A DNA stretch of 64,000 bases, taken from positions 1-64,000 of the forward strand of contig NZ_NMQR01000019.1 in assembly GCF_003545805.1 (NCBI RefSeq), in the 5' to 3' direction. A model generated the notes under the pieces. That model was not told where the DNA came from. It worked only from the letters and a program-made list of their open reading frames with translations, and searched no databases. This DNA is from Photorhabdus sp. CRCIA-P01 (GTDB lineage Bacteria; Pseudomonadota; Gammaproteobacteria; Enterobacterales; Enterobacteriaceae). This document shows positions 58,718-64,000 of the stretch, in pieces. Position numbers and translations under genes: made by a program. The stretch's first letter is position 1, and every line of letters begins with the position of its first letter.

Positions 58718-58779
58718 CCTTATCTATTTCTACAACTGATTGAGTAACAAAAAGATCTTTTAAGATCTTTCATATTGCT

Positions 58780-58822
58780 GTCTTAGGTCGGGTTTAATAC
58801 CGATCCTACCCGACGCTAAGAC
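58780..58822. repeat. Long imperfect inverted repeat
   Basis: GTCTTAGGTCGGGT and ACCCGACGCTAAGAC face each other across a 14-base centre. It lies between the higA remnant and the toxin gene end, and could terminate both converging transcripts, although T-runs are lacking. A second small palindrome (AAAGATCTTTTAAGATCTTT) lies just to the left, at 58750-58770. Confidence 0.6.
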
Positions 58823-58848
58823 CAATACACCATAGAGTGTTTTTACTA

Positions 58849-59181
58849 TCAGTGTACGATCAGTAGTTGATACAAGAGGGCAATTAAATCTTGGTTTGTG
58901 CTTGCGTATGCCAATATTTGAATTTCACCCCCGACTACATCATAAATGGCTCGGAATTGCCGATCTTTGGAAAACCACTGGTGAAATTGTATTCCTTTAT
59001 CCAGTAACATTGAGGAATAGCCGTATGCTAACGGGTTTTCCCCAATCAATCTCGATGATTCAATCAGTAAATCATCTACCAAATTTTGAGCCGCTTCCAA
59101 CCCTATTGTGTAAGCCTTGTAGTCTTCAATAATAGAAAGTGTCTGGTAGGCTGTTTCAGCAACTTGAACTTTATATATCAC
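58849..59181 (-). CDS. RelE/ParE-family toxin
   Basis: The 110-residue protein has the ParE/RelE outline: MIYKVQVAETAYQTLSIIED at the start, LIESSRLIGENPLAYGYSS in the middle and the final beta strands FRAIYDVVGGEIQILAYAST. Such toxins act on ribosome-bound mRNA (RelE) or DNA gyrase (ParE); which one applies here cannot be told. Its ATG overlaps the stop of the antitoxin by four bases, the usual arrangement with antitoxin first. Confidence 0.8.
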   Translation of the reverse strand: MIYKVQVAETAYQTLSIIEDYKAYTIGLEAAQNLVDDLLIESSRLIGENPLAYGYSSMLLDKGIQFHQWFSKDRQFRAIYDVVGGEIQILAYASTNQDLIALLYQLLIVH

Positions 59182-59444
59182 GTCCGATATTCCCTGCGTC
59201 TACGAAGTGCTTCTTCAGGGGTCATTTTTCTACCATCCATAATATCTTTCTTAGACAGCATAGCGATTTTAAGCAACGCCATTGCCTGTCTTTCTGCGTT
59301 TCTATCGGCTTGCTCCCTCTCACGTTCTGCTATCGGTTGAATAAACAATTCAGATATTCCGTTTTTGGTAATAAACACGCCGCCCTCGAAATTCTCTGGG
59401 TTACTGAGTAGATCCCTAGCTTTTTTTTGAGAAATGGTATTCAT
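59178..59444 (-). CDS. Phd/YefM-like antitoxin
   Basis: The 88-residue protein starts MNTISQKKARDLLSNPENF with a perfect AGGAGG 10 bases upstream; the open frame extends 21 codons further but without a better start. GGVFITKNGISELFIQP fits the Phd/YefM DNA-binding fold, and the basic C-terminal half (EREREQADRNAERQAM, then RKMTPEEALRRRREYRT) would wrap the toxin. It probably represses the pair's own promoter. Confidence 0.8.
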   Translation of the reverse strand: MNTISQKKARDLLSNPENFEGGVFITKNGISELFIQPIAEREREQADRNAERQAMALLKIAMLSKKDIMDGRKMTPEEALRRRREYRT

Positions 59445-59487
59445 GATCTTTTTCCTCCTACTTCTATGTATCTGTATATTATACCAC

Positions 59488-59527
59488 CAAAATGAAAAGG
59501 GGAACAATTTATAATAAATTGTTCCCC
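59488..59527 (-). terminator. Terminator of the thyA transcript
   Basis: GGGGAACAATTTA (59499-59511), loop TAA, TAAATTGTTCCCC (59515-59527) form a perfect 13-bp stem. On the minus strand it is followed by TTTTCATTTT. It lies 44 bases after the thyA stop and before the antitoxin start, insulating the pair. Confidence 0.85.
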
Positions 59528-59570
59528 CAGATTATTGACAAACACAGAAGAGCTGTTTCAGCCATAACCT

Positions 59571-60365
59571 CTAAATAGCAACCAGTGCCTTTATTCCTGG
59601 ATACGGGTCATAATCAACTATTTCAAAGTCATCAAATTTATAATCAAAAAGTGATTCCGGTTTACGCTTTATCACCAGTTTTGGCAGTAAACGCGGTTCA
59701 CGGCTGAGTTGTAATTGTGTTTGTTCCATATGGTTGTTATAAAGATGCGTGTCACCACCGGTCCAGACAAAATCGCCCACTTCCAGATCACACTGCTGGG
59801 CCATCATATGAACCAACAATGCATAGCTGGCAATATTGAACGGCAAGCCGAGGAATACGTCACAGGAACGCTGGTAAAGCTGGCAGGAAAGTTTGCCATC
59901 CGCAACATAAAACTGGAAGAAAGCATGGCATGGCGCTAATGCCATTTTATCCAACTCACCAACGTTCCAAGCAGAAACAATGATTCTACGTGAATCTGGA
60001 TCGCTTTTAAGTTGTTCCAGTACGGTTTTCAATTGGTCAATCCGACGACCATCCGCAGTACCCCATGCACGCCATTGCTTACCATATACAGGCCCTAAAT
60101 CGCCGTTTTCATCCGCCCATTCATCCCAAATAGTGACACTATTTTCATGCAGATATTTGATATTCGTATCACCATTCAGGAACCAGAGAAGCTCATGAAT
60201 AATTGAGCGGATATGACAACGTTTAGTTGTCACCAGTGGGAAACCATCCTGCAAATTGAAACGCATCTGATGCCCGAAAATTGAGAGAGTCCCCGTTCCG
60301 GTGCGGTCTGCCTTCGAAGTGCCCTCTGCAAGCACTCTTTTCATTAAGTCCAGATACTGTTTCAT
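59571..60365 (-). CDS. thyA: Thymidylate synthase ThyA
   Basis: ThyA methylates dUMP to dTMP using methylenetetrahydrofolate. The 264-residue length equals E. coli. The catalytic cysteine is in [10 protein letters not shown] near 146, followed by [20 protein letters not shown], and the substrate loop [10 protein letters not shown] lies near 126. It is intact to the end (GIKALVAI). Its ATG overlaps the lgt stop as ATGA. Confidence 0.97.
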   Translation of the reverse strand: MKQYLDLMKRVLAEGTSKADRTGTGTLSIFGHQMRFNLQDGFPLVTTKRCHIRSIIHELLWFLNGDTNIKYLHENSVTIWDEWADENGDLGPVYGKQWRAWGTADGRRIDQLKTVLEQLKSDPDSRRIIVSAWNVGELDKMALAPCHAFFQFYVADGKLSCQLYQRSCDVFLGLPFNIASYALLVHMMAQQCDLEVGDFVWTGGDTHLYNNHMEQTQLQLSREPRLLPKLVIKRKPESLFDYKFDDFEIVDYDPYPGIKALVAI

Positions 60366-61237
60366 CTTACCTCTCGTACCTTATTACCTTGGTGTTTGTA
60401 TGCCCATATCATCATTAATATTCCCGCCAGGATCATTGGAATAGAAAGAATCTGTCCCATGCTGATCCCGTCGAATAAACCCAATTGTGCATCTGGTTGA
60501 CGGAAAAATTCGACTATGACCCGGAAAATACCGTAACCAATTAAGAATAAACCGGAAACACTGCCCATCGGGCGAGGTTTACGGATGTATAAATTCAAAA
60601 TGATAAATAAAACGATACCTTCCAACGCCATTTCATAAAGTTGTGAAGGATGACGTGGCAAAACACCATATTGTTCAAGTATTGATAACAATGAAGGGTC
60701 CGCTGCGGCCAATGCAATATCTTCGCTACGCGAACTTGGGAATAGCATCGCCCACGGTGTATCCAATGTGACACGTCCCCACAACTCACCGTTAATAAAA
60801 TTACCGACTCTCCCCATGCCTAAGCCAAAAGGGACTAACGGTGCAATGAAATCAGCAACTTTTAAGAAGTGGCGTTTCGTTCTACGGCCAAATAACCACA
60901 TTGCGCAGATAACCCCCACCAAGCCACCGTGGAAAGACATTCCTCCATCCCAAACTTTAAACAAATAAAGCGGGTTATCGAGAAATGCCGGGAAATTATA
61001 AAACAGGACATAACCTAGACGGCCACCGACAAATACGCCAGCAAACCCGGCATAAAGCAAGTTCTCTACTTCGTTTTTTGCCCAGCCGCTATTGGGTTTT
61101 GCTGCCCTGCGTGTCGCTAGCCACATAGCGAATACAAACCCTACCAGGTACATGAAACCATACCAATGGAGGGATATTGGACCTATTGAAAAAATAACCG
61201 GGTCAATATTAGGAAATGCCAGGTAGCTATTACTCAT
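60362..61237 (-). CDS. lgt: Prolipoprotein diacylglyceryl transferase Lgt
   Basis: Lgt transfers diacylglycerol from phosphatidylglycerol to the lipobox cysteine of prolipoproteins in the inner membrane. The 291-residue protein has seven membrane spans and the signature [14 protein letters not shown] near 143-156. HGGLVGVI near 103 and [13 protein letters not shown] near 195 are conserved. All the lipoproteins in this window (MltA and the array) depend on it. It is coupled to thyA, as in E. coli. Confidence 0.97.
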   Translation of the reverse strand: MSNSYLAFPNIDPVIFSIGPISLHWYGFMYLVGFVFAMWLATRRAAKPNSGWAKNEVENLLYAGFAGVFVGGRLGYVLFYNFPAFLDNPLYLFKVWDGGMSFHGGLVGVICAMWLFGRRTKRHFLKVADFIAPLVPFGLGMGRVGNFINGELWGRVTLDTPWAMLFPSSRSEDIALAAADPSLLSILEQYGVLPRHPSQLYEMALEGIVLFIILNLYIRKPRPMGSVSGLFLIGYGIFRVIVEFFRQPDAQLGLFDGISMGQILSIPMILAGILMMIWAYKHQGNKVREVR

Positions 61238-61312
61238 CTTTCCTCACTTAATATTTAGCATTAATGCTCTAAGGCAAATAATTGCGAATCATAGCACAGG
61301 CCGTCAAACGGA

Positions 61313-63559
61313 TTAAATGCCACCTCTGACCAAACCACCAACCCCATGCTGCTCCATAAACGTTGCTGACAGTTCCTTTACTCTTAGGCTGGTTTCAGCC
61401 TGTAGTACTTCGGCCATTAATTTTTCAACCTGAGCCAATTCCAGATGACGTAATAAGTACTTAATTCTTGGCACACTACAACCACTCATACTCAAACTTC
61501 GATAGCCAAGACCAATCAATAACAGCGCTCCCATAGGGAAACCTGCCATTTCACCACAAATACTGATCGTAAGACCTGCCCGCTGGCTATTTTCAAATAC
61601 CAGTTTTAATGCCCGAATCACCGCCGGATGTAAGCAATCATAAAGAGAAGCGACGTGAGTGTTATTCCGATCCACTGCCAGTAGATATTGTGTTAGGTCA
61701 TTGGTGCCAATAGACACAAAATCGACTCTGTTTTTGAGTTGTGGCAACAGAAAAATCATCGAAGGAACCTCAATCATGACACCGAGCTGAGGCATGGATA
61801 TTTGGCGCGCCAGTATTTGCTCGACTTCCGCTTTCGCTCTGTCTACCAATCGCTTAGCTTCATCAATTTCTTCTATACTCGTCACCATTGGCAGCAGGAT
61901 TTTCAGATTACCCATATCAGCGTTAGCTCTAAGCATTGCCCGCAACTGGATAAGAAAAATCTCCGGTTGATCCAGCGTCACTCGTATACCACGCCATCCC
62001 AAACAAGGGTTCTCTTCGCTGATAGGCATATAGGGCAGTTGTTTATCCGCACCAATATCAAGTGTACGCAATACCACTGGTTTATCGGGAAATAATTGCA
62101 ACATCTCCTGATAGCGCGCTTTTTGTTCATCTTCTGATGGGAAGCCACAGTGCAGCATAAAAGGTATTTCGGTACGATAGAGTCCAACTCCATCAATACT
62201 ACTACTGATCTGCAACTCATATTTCAGGCTCAAACCCGCATTAAGCTGAACTAGAATGCGCTCGCCACTTTTTAGCTGTGCTTCCCGATCAACATCCCCC
62301 TCAGCCAGTTTGCTAAGTGCTTTTTCTTCTTCGATAATCTGTTTATATTCCTGCGAAATCAGCGGTTCAGGCTCAATAAAGACTTCCCCACGGAAACCAT
62401 CAAGAATCAGCATACGATTGTGCAGGAGTTCCGGCTGGATATCCGCCCCCATAATGGCCGGAATGCCCATTGCACGCACCAGTATGGCAGAGTGGGAATG
62501 CGTCGCACCATCACGGACAATAACCCCCGCTAACCTTTCTTGCGGCATTTCCGCCAATAGGTTGGCACTCAGTTCATCTGCAACCAGAATGAACCATTCA
62601 GGCCACTGATGGCTGGTAGTAAGTGAATCATCCAGATGAAATAATAATCGCTGTCCAAGCGCCCGTAGATCTGATGCCCTTTCCCGCATATAAGCATCTT
62701 GCAAGCTGGCGAATTGTTCTGCGTATTTCTCAATAACCTGTTTAACGGCCCATTGCGCAACAGAGCCCTGTTCAACACAGGAGAACAGATCTTGTTTCAA
62801 TTGGGGATCATTCAAAAGGTAAGAATAGAGATTAAAAATCGCGGCACTCTCTTTTTGAGAACCCGCGGTAAAACGTTTACTGAGCCGACGACATTCTGCT
62901 GTCGCATCTTCAAGTGCCTGAATCAAACGAGAACGTTCTGCTGCATGATCAAGGGTTGAGGCTTCAAAAATTTGGTCAAGCGAGGGTTGGGAACAATCTT
63001 GCCATCCCTGGGCCATCACGATGCCATTGGAAATTGTCAGCGCTTTAATTCTGGTCTGCCGGTACTGACCAAACAAACCCTTAGTCTGAGCTTGAGCAAG
63101 GATCACTGCCAGTTGCGTCGCAAGCGTCACCATAAAGGACTCTTCAGTTTCATTGAACAGGCGTTGTTCCTGCTGCTGAACGACTAAAACACCTTGCAAC
63201 TGGCGGCGATAGACCAGTGGAACACCCAAAAAAGCGCGGAAGCTATCCTCTTTAACTTGAGGCAAATATTTGAAACTTGGATGGCTGCGGACATCCGCCA
63301 GATTAATCAGTTCAGACAATTGACCAACTTGCCCAACAACTCCCTCGCCAAAAGCCAAACTGATAGTCCTTCCTCGGGGTTTCCTCAACCCTCGAGTTGC
63401 CATCAGGTAATAACACCGCCGTTGATGATCAGCAAGATAGATAGAACAGACATCCGTGTTCATTGCCAGACAGGTCTCGTTCACCAATAGCTCAAGCGCT
63501 TCGGCCAGATTGGTTGCCATAGCAACTTTTTCAACAATTTCCCGTAAGCGCATGAGCAT
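61313..63559 (-). CDS. ptsP: PTS enzyme I-Ntr (PtsP)
   Basis: PtsP starts the nitrogen phosphotransferase chain (PtsP-NPr-EIIA-Ntr). From ATG 63559 it has 748 residues, the E. coli length, with AGGTGAG five bases upstream; GTG 63568 would add three. An N-terminal GAF domain (about 1-145) is followed by the EI N-domain with the phosphohistidine loop DGATHSHSAILVRAMGIP near 355, and the PEP-binding barrel with GTNDLTQYLLAVDRNNT near 640 and ICGEMAGFPMG near 680. It follows rppH after only 9 bases. Confidence 0.96.
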   Translation of the reverse strand: MLMRLREIVEKVAMATNLAEALELLVNETCLAMNTDVCSIYLADHQRRCYYLMATRGLRKPRGRTISLAFGEGVVGQVGQLSELINLADVRSHPSFKYLPQVKEDSFRAFLGVPLVYRRQLQGVLVVQQQEQRLFNETEESFMVTLATQLAVILAQAQTKGLFGQYRQTRIKALTISNGIVMAQGWQDCSQPSLDQIFEASTLDHAAERSRLIQALEDATAECRRLSKRFTAGSQKESAAIFNLYSYLLNDPQLKQDLFSCVEQGSVAQWAVKQVIEKYAEQFASLQDAYMRERASDLRALGQRLLFHLDDSLTTSHQWPEWFILVADELSANLLAEMPQERLAGVIVRDGATHSHSAILVRAMGIPAIMGADIQPELLHNRMLILDGFRGEVFIEPEPLISQEYKQIIEEEKALSKLAEGDVDREAQLKSGERILVQLNAGLSLKYELQISSSIDGVGLYRTEIPFMLHCGFPSEDEQKARYQEMLQLFPDKPVVLRTLDIGADKQLPYMPISEENPCLGWRGIRVTLDQPEIFLIQLRAMLRANADMGNLKILLPMVTSIEEIDEAKRLVDRAKAEVEQILARQISMPQLGVMIEVPSMIFLLPQLKNRVDFVSIGTNDLTQYLLAVDRNNTHVASLYDCLHPAVIRALKLVFENSQRAGLTISICGEMAGFPMGALLLIGLGYRSLSMSGCSVPRIKYLLRHLELAQVEKLMAEVLQAETSLRVKELSATFMEQHGVGGLVRGGI

Positions 63560-63568
63560 GGAACTCAC

Positions 63569-64000
63569 CTAACTTCTTTTTCGACGATAAGAATACGAAG
63601 AGCGTGGCAGAGATACGCTTTCCTGCATTGGCATTACAACCGAAGCAAACTCTTTCATCACGCGCCGATAAACATCACGCTTAAAAGAGACAACCTGCCG
63701 GACAGGATACCAATAGCTGACCCAACGCCAACCATCGAACTCCGGGGTATTACTGTGTTGCACATTAATATCGTCTTCATTACAGAGCAGTTGTAATAAA
63801 AACCACCGCTGTTTTTGACCAATACAGACAGGTTGTGTATCCCAACGCACCAAACGCTTGGGTAATTTGTAACGCAACCAATTACGCGTAGAGGCCAGAA
63901 CGCGTACATCTTTCCGACCTAACCCCACTTCTTCATACAGTTCCCGGTACATAGCCTGTTCTGGTGATTCCCCCGGATTAATGCCCCCTTGAGGAAATTG
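63569..64000 (-). CDS. rppH: RNA pyrophosphohydrolase RppH, N-terminus outside the window
   Basis: RppH removes pyrophosphate from mRNA 5' ends and triggers RNase E decay. The 143 visible codons begin [17 protein letters not shown] and include the Nudix box [20 protein letters not shown], then [18 protein letters not shown] and the [21 protein letters not shown]-terminal helix. About 33 N-terminal residues are missing by comparison with E. coli (176). It is followed closely by ptsP, as in E. coli. Confidence 0.95.
   Translation of the reverse strand, partial: QFPQGGINPGESPEQAMYRELYEEVGLGRKDVRVLASTRNWLRYKLPKRLVRWDTQPVCIGQKQRWFLLQLLCNEDDINVQHSNTPEFDGWRWVSYWYPVRQVVSFKRDVYRRVMKEFASVVMPMQESVSLPRSSYSYRRKRS

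Overview
The window looks like a chromosome segment of Photorhabdus (Enterobacterales, Morganellaceae), most likely of the P. luminescens/laumondii group. Three things suggest this: an enterobacterial gene backbone (gcvA-gcvB-csdA-csdE-tcdA-mltA-metZWV-amiC-argA, then recD-recB-ptrA-recC-ppd genes-thyA-lgt-ptsP-rppH), the prtA-inh-prtBCD secreted metalloprotease operon known from Photorhabdus, and AT-rich intergenic DNA with a decayed phage tail gene pair. The species call rests on recognition, not on a database search.

Layout. 1-2.6 kb: the first codons of a probable two-partner-secretion exoprotein, a phage tail fibre plus assembly protein, and a deleted LysR gene. 2.7-5.9 kb: queF, ppnN, xni. 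5.9-12.4 kb: prtA (RTX zinc protease), its inhibitor inh, and the type I secretion genes prtB, prtC, prtD, all on the minus strand. 12.4-13.3 kb: AT-rich DNA without a gene. 13.4-23.8 kb: backbone genes including the GcvB small RNA and three initiator tRNAs. 23.8-43.4 kb: an accessory island between argA and recD, which are normally neighbours. 44-57.8 kb: recD, recB, ptrA, recC and the pseudopilin genes, with overlapping starts and stops. 57.8-59.5 kb: a broken higBA pair and an intact toxin-antitoxin pair inserted between ppdA and thyA. 59.6-64 kb: thyA, lgt, ptsP and the start-truncated rppH.

The island is the most unusual part. Everything in it runs on the minus strand: a HlyB-type transporter, a HlyD-type adaptor, six tandem small lipoprotein genes, a 2073-residue RTX protein, seven more lipoprotein genes, and an internally deleted, nonsense-ridden copy of the RTX gene. 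The RTX protein carries an N-terminal Cys/His domain resembling a permuted NlpC/P60 hydrolase, RTX repeats, a subtilisin-like (S8) protease domain with a P domain, and a second repeat region ending in a secretion-type C-terminus. The order [lipoproteins-RTX][lipoproteins-RTX remnant] points to duplication of a module, followed by recombination between copies: several lipoproteins are mosaics, one is frameshifted in an A-run and one has lost its native leader. No outer-membrane channel gene is present in the island; prtD, 35 kb away, or a chromosomal tolC could serve.

The role of the 13 lipoproteins is not known to me. Self-protection against the RTX effector, surface display, or variable surface antigens are the hypotheses I consider. 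The prtA-inh pair in this same window is a precedent for a secreted RTX protease encoded with its own inhibitor.
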